Source: an uncultured Ruminococcus sp. (GTDB lineage: Bacteria; Bacillota; Clostridia; Oscillospirales; CAG-272). From it: a DNA stretch of 8,250 nt. The notes below the pieces were generated by a model. The model searched no databases, was not told the DNA's origin, and saw only the letters and a program-made list of their open reading frames with translations. Location: assembly GCA_902773455.1 (NCBI GenBank), contig CACYEW010000077.1:1-8250 (forward strand). Direction: 5' to 3'. Positions 1 to 5,298 of the stretch are shown here, in pieces (position 1 is the first letter of the stretch; the number at the start of each line of letters is the position of its first letter). Both the position numbers and the translations under genes were made by a program.

Positions 1-797
1 GACCGGTACCACGCGCCCGAAAGCCGTTTTCTGTCGTGATCGCCCTCCGGCATATCGACGTATGCGGGAGTGCAGTGCAGATCCGGATTTGAATTGTCCA
101 GAAGACCGAGCGCGTCCATCTGTGAAAGCAGAGATTCAGTCTCGGCCGCGTAAAGCCCTCTTATCTTCAGCAAATATTCCGGTCTGTCGTACATATCGTA
201 GAGAATAGCGGTAACTCCGCGCAGTCTTGCGATCCTGTCCCACGGCGCGTCGTATATGCCGTGCCCGCGCAGAACGACGGGGATCGTGTCGCCTGCTATC
301 TCGCGTATACGGTTTACGTTTTCCTCGTCCTTTTCGGGATATGCGGTGACGACGGGAAGGTGGAAATGCGCAAGCGCCTCCTCGTCTTCCAGAACGTCCT
401 TGTATTCGTGCGATTTTATATCCGTATGAAGCGCGTTTTTCACGTTTTCTTTAACGAGCGCGTCAAGTCCGTTTCCGGTCGACGAAAACGCCTTCCGCAC
501 TACCCAGCAAGGCTCGATATAATTGTCGCACCTGAAATATTTCTCGCGGAAAAGCGCGACGCGCAGTCCGTACTCCATGCCGCGCAGACCCGGATCCTCG
601 CAGAAGCAGTCGAGGGCGTGCTCGTAATTCATCTGCTGCCACGGTATCTCCTCGATTATGAGCGGAGGGCGGACGACCTTGAGATTATTCGTATCTCTGA
701 ATCTCTTGCGCATCCTGACGTGTCTGTCGGACACGGCGATCTCCATATACCTTTTACACAGATCGCGTATGATATCAACGTCTTTTTGCGAATACAT
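1..797 (-). CDS. Uroporphyrinogen-decarboxylase-superfamily protein (not canonical HemE), C-terminus off the left edge
   Basis: The visible part is 265 codons, starting at ATG 797-795; the rest lies beyond the window. A GGAGG (808-804) sits 6 nt upstream of the start. I translated it by hand. Landmarks include an N-terminal helix starting MYSQKDVDII, RPPLIIEEIPWQQMN near residues 43-57, CEDPGLRGMEYGLR near 66-79, YFRCDNYIEP near 87-96, RGHGIYDAPWDRIARLRG near 177-194 and YDMYDRPEYLLK near 200-211. The overall pattern resembles the divergent URO-D-like proteins of gut Clostridia, related to MtaA/CmuA-type corrinoid methyltransferases. The HemE substrate motif (PVWxMRQAGR) is absent, so a role in haem synthesis is unlikely. 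The substrate is unknown. The metal-ligand region expected towards the C-terminus cannot be seen. It lies 80 nt downstream of the GH43-like gene with no promoter between them, so the two are probably co-transcribed. Residues 121-170 are duplicated in a remnant behind xylB. Family membership is fairly secure; function is not. Confidence 0.72.
   Translation of the reverse strand, partial: MYSQKDVDIIRDLCKRYMEIAVSDRHVRMRKRFRDTNNLKVVRPPLIIEEIPWQQMNYEHALDCFCEDPGLRGMEYGLRVALFREKYFRCDNYIEPCWVVRKAFSSTGNGLDALVKENVKNALHTDIKSHEYKDVLEDEEALAHFHLPVVTAYPEKDEENVNRIREIAGDTIPVVLRGHGIYDAPWDRIARLRGVTAILYDMYDRPEYLLKIRGLYAAETESLLSQMDALGLLDNSNPDLHCTPAYVDMPEGDHDRKRLSGAWYR
287..439. repeat. Dispersed repeat: copy in the intact URO-D-like gene
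   Basis: This 153-bp block is colinear with 5148-5300 at a constant offset of 4861 and no gaps. The last 33 or so bases (407-439) are identical between the copies. It marks a duplication of the URO-D-like gene. Confidence 0.85.
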
Positions 798-877
798 TTT
801 TTGCCTCCGTTTTCGCGGCTTGAACCGATCTGAACGCCGGGCGGATCTTTGCCGTTTTTGGTTTCATAAAAGTCTTC

Positions 878-2131
878 TTACGGTCTGATTTTCGTAAATC
901 TGAAATCTTCGAATCTTACAGCCTCTTCCGCTTCGCTGTAAAACACGAAGCAGAGGTTGTGGGTGCCGTATGCGTTGTCAAGCTCGAGGCGAAACGTTTC
1001 AAATTTGTCGAAGCCGCCCGTATATCCCGCCCTGAAACTGCCGAGTACGGCGCCGAACGGACTGTTTTCGCGTATTTCTACCGTACACGCCTCTTTGTTT
1101 CCGTTTGATAAGCGCAATTCCACCGGCGCGTTCTGACGCATTGAATTTACGTTCTGATAATAAAGATACGAGCCGTTTCCGATACCGCGTATCTCAAACC
1201 CGTCTTCGTTTTCTTTTTTATATATCCCGTCCGACGCGGCGAAATACCATTCGCCTTTGATCACGTCCCAGCCTGCGTCGTACTGACCGACGCCCGCGAT
1301 CTTTATGAAATCGTCTGTCACGATCGCGCCGTCGTCCTTGAAATGCGCGTAAACGATCTTGGTCGTGCGGTAATACGGATCGATTTTCTCATCGCCTAAG
1401 TTTTCCGGCACGCCGTACGTGAAATACGTCTGATTGTGATAGGTGAAGAACGTACCGTGATCCACGGTATAATCGTACATGAATTTTCCGTGATACGTGT
1501 AGGGGCCGTATATGCTTTTTGACGTGGCGTAACGGGCCTCGTGCGTGGTTAGGTAATATATACCGTTATGCTTTTCTATCCAGCAGGCGTCGCTGTCCCA
1601 GTTCGGCTCGAGCTCAACCGGCCTCGGCGGCTCCGCAAGCGAGATCATATCCTCGTTAAGCCTTGCGACGTAATATTTTTTGCCTATACAAGTGAAGCCG
1701 AACATTATGTAAGGCGTTCTCGCTTCGTCGTCGTCGATGAAGACCGTCGGATCGTAGCAGGCGGTATCGACCATGCCTTTCGGGATCAGCGGCTTGCCGA
1801 GCGCGTCCCTGTACGGTCCGCCCGGTCCGTTATCGCTCACGGCGACGCCGATACAGTACTGCTGATGCGAAAAATACATATAGTATCTGCCGTTACGTTC
1901 CGCAGCGTCCGTGGCGTAGCACTCTTCGCATTTTCCCAGAAAGGTGTCCTCCGGGCGAAGAGTGTATTCGAGCTTCCAGTTAAGAAGATCGTCGGAGGAG
2001 AATACCCTCCAGTCGTCCATCCTGAAAATCGGCTGTCCCGGTCCTCTGTCGTGCGTTGTGAACATATACGCTTTGCCGTTGAAAATATGCACGTGCGGAT
2101 CGCACACGCCTTTGTTGTGAATTATCCTCAT
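878..2131 (-). CDS. GH43-like glycoside hydrolase with C-terminal CBM6-like domain
   Basis: The protein has 417 residues and no signal peptide, so it probably acts in the cytoplasm on imported oligosaccharides. The start ATG (2131-2129) has AGGAG 6 nt upstream. A five-bladed beta-propeller of GH43/clan GH-F type is indicated by CDPHVHIF at 10-17 (Asp11, likely catalytic base), YDPTVFIDDD at 126-135 (Asp127, likely pKa-modulating Asp), and DHGTFFTYHNQTYFTYG at 224-240 (His225, matching the conserved GH43 His block). At the place where GH43 enzymes have the general-acid Glu (E-A/G-P-x before NGxYYL), this protein reads DACWIEKHNGIYYL, with Asp181 in that position. Residues from about 320 to 417 look like a CBM6-type jelly roll (VELRLSNG, TVEIRENSPFGAVLG, TGGFDKFET, YGTHNLCFVFY). 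Known GH43 substrates are arabinoxylan or arabinan side chains and xylo-oligosaccharides; which one applies here is not visible. It is first in a probable operon with the URO-D-like gene and has its own promoter. Confidence 0.82.
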   Translation of the reverse strand: MRIIHNKGVCDPHVHIFNGKAYMFTTHDRGPGQPIFRMDDWRVFSSDDLLNWKLEYTLRPEDTFLGKCEECYATDAAERNGRYYMYFSHQQYCIGVAVSDNGPGGPYRDALGKPLIPKGMVDTACYDPTVFIDDDEARTPYIMFGFTCIGKKYYVARLNEDMISLAEPPRPVELEPNWDSDACWIEKHNGIYYLTTHEARYATSKSIYGPYTYHGKFMYDYTVDHGTFFTYHNQTYFTYGVPENLGDEKIDPYYRTTKIVYAHFKDDGAIVTDDFIKIAGVGQYDAGWDVIKGEWYFAASDGIYKKENEDGFEIRGIGNGSYLYYQNVNSMRQNAPVELRLSNGNKEACTVEIRENSPFGAVLGSFRAGYTGGFDKFETFRLELDNAYGTHNLCFVFYSEAEEAVRFEDFRFTKIRP

Positions 2132-2192
2132 ATGACGCTCCTTTTTGTTAGGTTTACGGTTTTCCGTGCGGCGGCTTTATTCTTATAAATCA

Positions 2193-2221
2193 AGTATATA
2201 TCAATTTTCTTTCTTTGTCAA
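2193..2221 (-). promoter_or_regulatory. Sigma-A-type promoter of the GH43-like gene
   Basis: On the minus strand a perfect -35 TTGACA (2221-2216) is followed by a 17-nt spacer and -10 TATACT (2198-2193). Expected transcription start is near 2186, giving a leader of about 55 nt to the ATG at 2131. The surrounding DNA is A/T rich. No clear operator is seen. Confidence 0.8.
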
Positions 2222-2269
2222 CCGGAAAAGCGATATTAACGGCTTTTGATACCGGCAAAAAGTTTTCAC

Positions 2270-2303
2270 AATCAAAAAGACCGCTTCAGCGGTCTTTTTG
2301 ATT
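2270..2303. terminator. Bidirectional intrinsic terminator after the solute-binding protein gene
   Basis: This is a perfect 15-bp inverted repeat (2270-2284 and 2289-2303) with a 4-nt loop TTCA. The GC core is GACCGC/GCGGTC, flanked by A5 and T5 tracts, so it can terminate in both directions. It lies about 75 nt past the stop of the minus-strand lipoprotein gene. The core is nearly the same as that of the terminator at 3939-3964. Confidence 0.85.
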
Positions 2304-2352
2304 AAACTTAAATCGTTTATCTTACTTTCTTTGCGGCGACGATCCGTGTTAT
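2304..2352 (-). pseudogene. Vestigial C-terminal tail of a second sortase-anchored surface protein
   Basis: On the minus strand, 2346-2317 reads R-I-V-A-A-K-K-V-R-stop, matching the G-V-V-V-A-K-K-V-R-stop end of the surface protein at 3981-4847. On DNA level 2314-2342 matches 3978-4006 at 27 of 29 positions (counted by eye), and the similarity continues through the following terminator. The rest of that paralogue (signal peptide, modules, sorting motif) is missing, since the lipoprotein gene's stop lies just upstream. The best reading is that the tail and terminator of a lost paralogue now serve the solute-binding protein gene. A shared tail arising by chance or by recombination between terminators is the alternative. 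Confidence 0.5.
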
Positions 2353-2375
2353 CGGTTTTGTACCCGTACTGTTTT

Positions 2376-3863
2376 TCATTGGTTAAAACTCTTGTCAAAC
2401 GCTTGAACGAGCTTATCGATCAGCTTAGGTCCTAATGCAGCGTGTTTTCTGACTTCCGATGAAATACTTGTTTTGCCGTCCGCAAGCGCGTTTCTTACGT
2501 ATGAACCCGCGCCGTCGTACATGAAAACGTATCCCATGTCGAACACCCGGTTTCTGACCACATAGTCAAGCATTTCCATGGAATCGGCGTCTCTTGTGTA
2601 CTTGCGCTTGAGATACGTCTCTTTCAATACGGGAGTGACCGTTTTATAGGCTTCGCTTGCGAGCGCCTCGAGTATCACTGAAACGAATTCTCTGTTCTGC
2701 GGCGTTACGGTAGCCGGAATGCATATCATAGCGGCGGCGCCGTTGACAAACGATCTGTATTCTTTCTGCGCTTCGTTCAGCTTCGGCTCCGGAAGTATGC
2801 CGTAATCATATTCCATCTCGCGAAGTCTTTCACCGTCGCCGAGAGAAGCCGCGTAAAACAGAGCCTGACCGTTGATGAAAAGCGTATGCGGATAGTTCCA
2901 GTTGCCTTTTTCATAATTGGCGTTGTTGGTAATAACGGCTTTGTATATTTTGTCGTATATGACCGTATCGCGTTCGATCTGCACGTCGTAGTACGGTACG
3001 TCGTCTTCATCTTTTGAAACGATCGAGCCGCCCGCGCCGTAATAGAAATCATAAGGCAGACCGAGCCACCATGCCGTGAGACCGAACAGATCGCTCTTGC
3101 TGTCGGGAGATATCCTGCCGTCGCTGTCTTTGTCGCTTGAGAAATCCTTCGTCAGTTCTATAAGCGCGTCAAGCGTCCATTTGCCCTCCGTTACGAGCTT
3201 ATACGGTTCTTCAAGATCATATTTTTCAAACAGCTTTTTGTTGAAATATATACAAGCGGTATTGTTGAAGCTGGATGGACTTATATCGCCGTTTATCATC
3301 ATAAGGTGACCTCTGATGGAGAACCCTTCGTTGATATCTTTGTCCCACCACGGCTTTGAGAGATCGACGTACGGCAATTCGTCCATCGGCAAAACGTCAT
3401 TGTTCATCACGTTCACAGCGCCGTTTACCATATGCGTAAAGCAGATGTCGTATTCATCCGAGCCGGCTTTGACCGAGGTGCTTATTCTTGACGGGACGCC
3501 CGTTTCACTGTCGATAACGTACTCAAAAGTGACGCCGTAACGGTCTGTAACGGCAGTGTTTCGCGAAAAAACGGCGTCGTGCAAAGAGTTGCCCGTCATG
3601 TCTTCTTCCGTATATATATCGCCCTGCGCTCTGTCCATCAGAAGGATACGTATCGTTTTACCGGTATACTTGACGTCCGGCAGATCGGCTTTAAGCTCCG
3701 TTTCCGCAGGCTCTGTCTCAGCAGGCTCTGTTTCCGTGCTCACGCCGCCGCTTGTGTCGGCGGCGGTCGTCGTTTCGCGGTCCGGTTTTTCAGCGCAGCC
3801 GGACAGTACGGCGCCCGAAACCGTGAGAAGAAGTGCGAACAGAATGCACAATGCTTTTTTCAT
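2376..3863 (-). CDS. Extracellular solute-binding lipoprotein, sugar ABC-transporter type
   Basis: The protein has 495 residues, counted from the ATG at 3863-3861. It begins with a lipoprotein signal peptide (MKK, hydrophobic stretch, lipobox LSGC at 20-23; Cys23 would be lipidated), then a Thr/Glu-rich linker with an EPAET duplication (about 43-56) that spaces it from the membrane. The body looks like a family-1 type sugar-binding protein: KTIRILLMD near 69-77, PYVDLSKPWWDKD near 164-176, YFNKKLFEKYDL near 206-217, a Ca-binding-like DKDSDGRI loop near 244-251, WWLGLPYD near 265-272 and DYGILPEPK near 353-361. The expected role is to capture an oligosaccharide outside the cell and deliver it to ABC permeases, but no permease or ATPase gene is in the window. 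An in-frame TTG at 3908 would add 15 residues ahead of the signal peptide and is rejected because it lacks a ribosome site. No convincing promoter lies directly upstream, so read-through from the surface-protein gene is possible. Confidence 0.87.
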   Translation of the reverse strand: MKKALCILFALLLTVSGAVLSGCAEKPDRETTTAADTSGGVSTETEPAETEPAETELKADLPDVKYTGKTIRILLMDRAQGDIYTEEDMTGNSLHDAVFSRNTAVTDRYGVTFEYVIDSETGVPSRISTSVKAGSDEYDICFTHMVNGAVNVMNNDVLPMDELPYVDLSKPWWDKDINEGFSIRGHLMMINGDISPSSFNNTACIYFNKKLFEKYDLEEPYKLVTEGKWTLDALIELTKDFSSDKDSDGRISPDSKSDLFGLTAWWLGLPYDFYYGAGGSIVSKDEDDVPYYDVQIERDTVIYDKIYKAVITNNANYEKGNWNYPHTLFINGQALFYAASLGDGERLREMEYDYGILPEPKLNEAQKEYRSFVNGAAAMICIPATVTPQNREFVSVILEALASEAYKTVTPVLKETYLKRKYTRDADSMEMLDYVVRNRVFDMGYVFMYDGAGSYVRNALADGKTSISSEVRKHAALGPKLIDKLVQAFDKSFNQ

Positions 3864-3869
3864 ATAGGG

Positions 3870-3873
3870 CTCC
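3870..3873 (-). promoter_or_regulatory. Ribosome binding site fixing the start of the solute-binding protein
   Basis: AAGGAG (3875-3870) lies 6 nt from ATG 3863-3861, the same spacing as in the two genes at the left. This places the MKK of the lipoprotein signal at residue 1 and excludes the upstream TTG. Confidence 0.75.
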
Positions 3874-3938
3874 TTGACTGCAATATCATAAACATCTTTT
3901 TCTGTCAATAAGAACGGTGAAGATGATCATATTTTCAA

Positions 3939-3964
3939 CAAAAGACCGCCGAAGCGGTCTTTTG
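3939..3964. terminator. Intrinsic terminator after the surface-protein gene
   Basis: This is a perfect 11-bp inverted repeat (3939-3949 and 3954-3964) with loop CGAA, core GACCGC/GCGGTC and flanking A4/T4 tracts. It begins 17 nt past the stop codon of the minus-strand surface-protein gene. The short T tract may make it leaky. Confidence 0.8.
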
Positions 3965-3980
3965 CTTAAATTCAAAGCGT

Positions 3981-4847
3981 TTATCTGACTTTCTTTGCGA
4001 CGACGACTCCGGCAAGGGCTATGCAGCCGACGGCGGCGATCGCTATGATCGCGGCGTCTCCGGAAGGCGGGTTGGGCTGGCCGCCGGTTTTGGTGCCGAC
4101 TACGCTGTAACCGTCAACATCGCCCTGGTTCACGTCAAGCAGCTGGCCGCCTGCCGTTTTAACGACGACGTGGAGAACGTGAGAGCCTTCGGCGATATCG
4201 CTTTCGCTTAACAGAACGTCAAAGCCGTTGGTCTTTGCGGGGTCTGAACCTAAGACTGCGGATACTTCGCCCGATCTGTCTTTGAGCGAGCTGAATACGG
4301 GTTTGTTATCGTCGATGCGGTAACCGATATCGGCTATCGTATCGCCTTCGATGATGACCCATCCGTAGAAACGGTAGTCGGGTCCTTCGTTATCGGTAAC
4401 GTCGTAGTTGCACTGCTTTACGAAAGCCGAAACTTCGCCTGTACCGACTACTTTGAAGCCGTCGTTTTCGCCGTCGTTGACGTCAAGGAATTCGCCGCCC
4501 GCGGTCTTGACTACGACGTGGATCACGTGTTCACCGGCGGAAAGACTGCCGGCGGAGAGCTGTACGTTGAAGCCGTTCGTCTTGGCGGGATCGGAGCCCA
4601 TAACGCTGACTATTTCGTTCGAGCGTTCTTCGAGCGAACTGAATACCGGCGCGTCGTTGTCTACACGGTAACCGATGTCGGCTATCGTGTCGCCGTCGAT
4701 GATGCACCAGCCGCGGATCTGGAAGACGTCTCCGGTCGTGACTACGTTGTCAAACCAGGGCTGTACCACCGACGCGGCGTTGACGGAAACGGCAAAGATG
4801 GCGGTGATCAGCAGCGCTGCGAGTATGATCGCTGAAAATTTCTTCAT
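3981..4847 (-). CDS. Secreted, probably sortase-anchored surface protein with two tandem modules
   Basis: The protein has 288 residues. AAGGAGG (4862-4856) lies 8 nt before the ATG. Residues 1-24 form a signal peptide (MKKFSAIILAALLITAIFAV, cleavage near VNA-A). Two homologous modules follow: residues 44-136 and 160-252, both running from a GW(C/V)II(D/E)GDTIADIGYR start through PVFSSL, MGSDPAKTNGF or LGSDPAKTNGF, and GxHVxHVVVKTAGG to DGF/DGY-x-VVGT. After a Pro/Gly linker come NPPSGD (259-264), a hydrophobic helix (265-284) and KKVR, the layout of a cell-wall sorting signal, although the motif is NPPSG rather than LPXTG. The modules look like all-beta, Ig- or carbohydrate-binding-like folds, but I do not recognise a named family. 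It is transcribed alone from its own promoter. The function is not known; a role in binding glycan at the cell surface is inference from the anchor and the neighbours. No sortase gene is in view. Confidence 0.85.
   Translation of the reverse strand: MKKFSAIILAALLITAIFAVSVNAASVVQPWFDNVVTTGDVFQIRGWCIIDGDTIADIGYRVDNDAPVFSSLEERSNEIVSVMGSDPAKTNGFNVQLSAGSLSAGEHVIHVVVKTAGGEFLDVNDGENDGFKVVGTGEVSAFVKQCNYDVTDNEGPDYRFYGWVIIEGDTIADIGYRIDDNKPVFSSLKDRSGEVSAVLGSDPAKTNGFDVLLSESDIAEGSHVLHVVVKTAGGQLLDVNQGDVDGYSVVGTKTGGQPNPPSGDAAIIAIAAVGCIALAGVVVAKKVR
4092..4370 (-). repeat. Second copy of the internal module repeat in the surface protein
   Basis: It encodes residues 160-252 and aligns without gaps to residues 44-136. 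Long stretches are shared, such as GDTIADIGYR, GSDPAKTNGF and HVVVKTAGG. The duplication is visible in DNA as well, for example around 4320-4360 against 4668-4708. Confidence 0.85.
4440..4718 (-). repeat. First copy of the internal module repeat in the surface protein
   Basis: It encodes residues 44-136. The offset to the second copy is exactly 116 codons (348 bp). The two modules are separated by a linker of about 23 residues containing KQCNYDVTDNEGPD. Confidence 0.85.
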
Positions 4848-4908
4848 TTTGTTTTCCTCCTTAATGATGTATTTTACGTGTCAAACACAAAACGAATCAT
4901 TACCGTCA

Positions 4909-4936
4909 CAGGCGCTTTGTTTTGGAAAGCCGCCTG
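4909..4936 (-). promoter_or_regulatory. Hairpin at the expected 5' end of the surface-protein mRNA
   Basis: Bases 4909-4918 pair with 4926-4936 in a 10-bp stem with a single bulged base (4930) and a 7-nt loop. The promoter predicts transcription start near 4941, so the stem would form almost at the 5' end of the transcript, about 60 nt ahead of the Shine-Dalgarno site. Such 5' stem-loops are known to protect mRNA; its role here is inferred. Confidence 0.5.
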
Positions 4937-4947
4937 CTATATCGTAT

Positions 4948-4976
4948 ATTATATCACGGAAAAACGAGAATTGCAA
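4948..4976 (-). promoter_or_regulatory. Strong promoter of the surface-protein gene
   Basis: The -35 is TTGCAA (4976-4971), then a 17-nt spacer, then a perfect -10 TATAAT (4953-4948) preceded by TGA (extended -10). The DNA upstream of the -35 is very A/T rich (4977-5030), like an UP element. Expected start is near 4941 and the leader is about 94 nt. This is the best-formed promoter in the window. Confidence 0.85.
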
Positions 4977-5007
4977 CCCGTTTTTGCAAATATTTAACAT
5001 TTTTTCG

Positions 5008-5071
5008 ATCTTTTTTTAAAAAACATCGGTTTTTTGCCGCCGGCGAACTCATTATATTCGATATTTCGCCG
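5008..5071 (-). terminator. Possible weak terminator after the xylAB operon and its remnant
   Basis: On the minus strand, CGGCGAA (5071... segment complementary to 5065-5071) pairs with TTCGCCG (5041-5047) across a 17-nt loop, followed by a GC-rich patch, CCGAT and a run of six T. The distance from stem to T run is longer than in a standard terminator. An alternative pairing of ATCGG (5073-5069) with CCGAT (5029-5025) brings the T run next to the stem. The call is weak. Confidence 0.35.
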
Positions 5072-5076
5072 ATTAT

Positions 5077-5298
5077 TCACTCTTTGCCGTAGTATTCGTC
5101 GAGTACTTCCGATACGACCTGCGACCAGACTATAAGATTTTCCGGTCTGTCGCCTGCTATCTCGCGTATGCGGTCCGCGTTTTGCTCGTCCGTTTCGGGA
5201 TAAGCCGTTACGACGGGCAGACGGAAACGTGTAAGCGTCTCCTCGTCTTCAAGAACGTCGTGATATTCGTGCGATTTTATATCCGTATGAAGCGCGTT
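5077..5298 (-). pseudogene. Remnant of a URO-D-like gene joined directly behind the xylB stop
   Basis: The minus strand from 5298 reads 73 codons (NALHTDIKSHEYHDVLEDEE... ending VLDEYYGKE) and then TGA (5079-5077). Its first 50 residues match residues 121-170 of the URO-D-like protein at the left edge at 41 of 50 positions; DNA 5148-5300 aligns without gaps to 287-439 with about 20 mismatches (counted by eye, about 87% identity). After IAGD the similarity stops and a 23-residue tail, RPENLIVWSQ..., follows, which may be the C-terminus of the same lost gene joined by an internal deletion. No start codon or ribosome site is present. The remnant begins one base after the xylB TAA and is in the xylB frame. 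It is a decayed second copy, not a functional gene. Confidence 0.8.

Noticed and set aside
1..797. Naming the left-edge gene hemE.
   Set aside because: The HemE N-terminal substrate-binding motif is missing and the N-terminus is different; only superfamily membership is supported.
261..833. Open frame of 190 codons on the plus strand, with a similar-looking frame at 5182-5553.
   Set aside because: The two frames resemble each other only because they are antisense to the two copies of the URO-D-like sequence; the sense frames give the recognisable protein.
1568..2188. Open frame of 206 codons on the plus strand.
   Set aside because: It is a shadow of the GH43-like gene, with no ribosome site or domain of its own.
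2201..2398. Open frame of 65 codons on the minus strand between the lipoprotein and GH43-like genes.
   Set aside because: It runs through a perfect terminator hairpin and the GH43 promoter, and its sequence is low-complexity and basic.
3864..3908. TTG start adding 15 residues to the solute-binding protein.
   Set aside because: It has no ribosome site and would bury the lipoprotein signal peptide; the ATG at 3863 has a good AAGGAG.
3880..3908. TTGACA (3908-3903) as the -35 of a promoter for the solute-binding protein.
   Set aside because: The hexamers at usual spacing match the -10 consensus poorly, and transcription would begin on top of the ribosome site.
4879..4884. TTGACA on the minus strand in the leader of the surface-protein gene as a second promoter.
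   Set aside because: No -10-like hexamer lies at 16-18 nt; that interval runs into the ribosome site.
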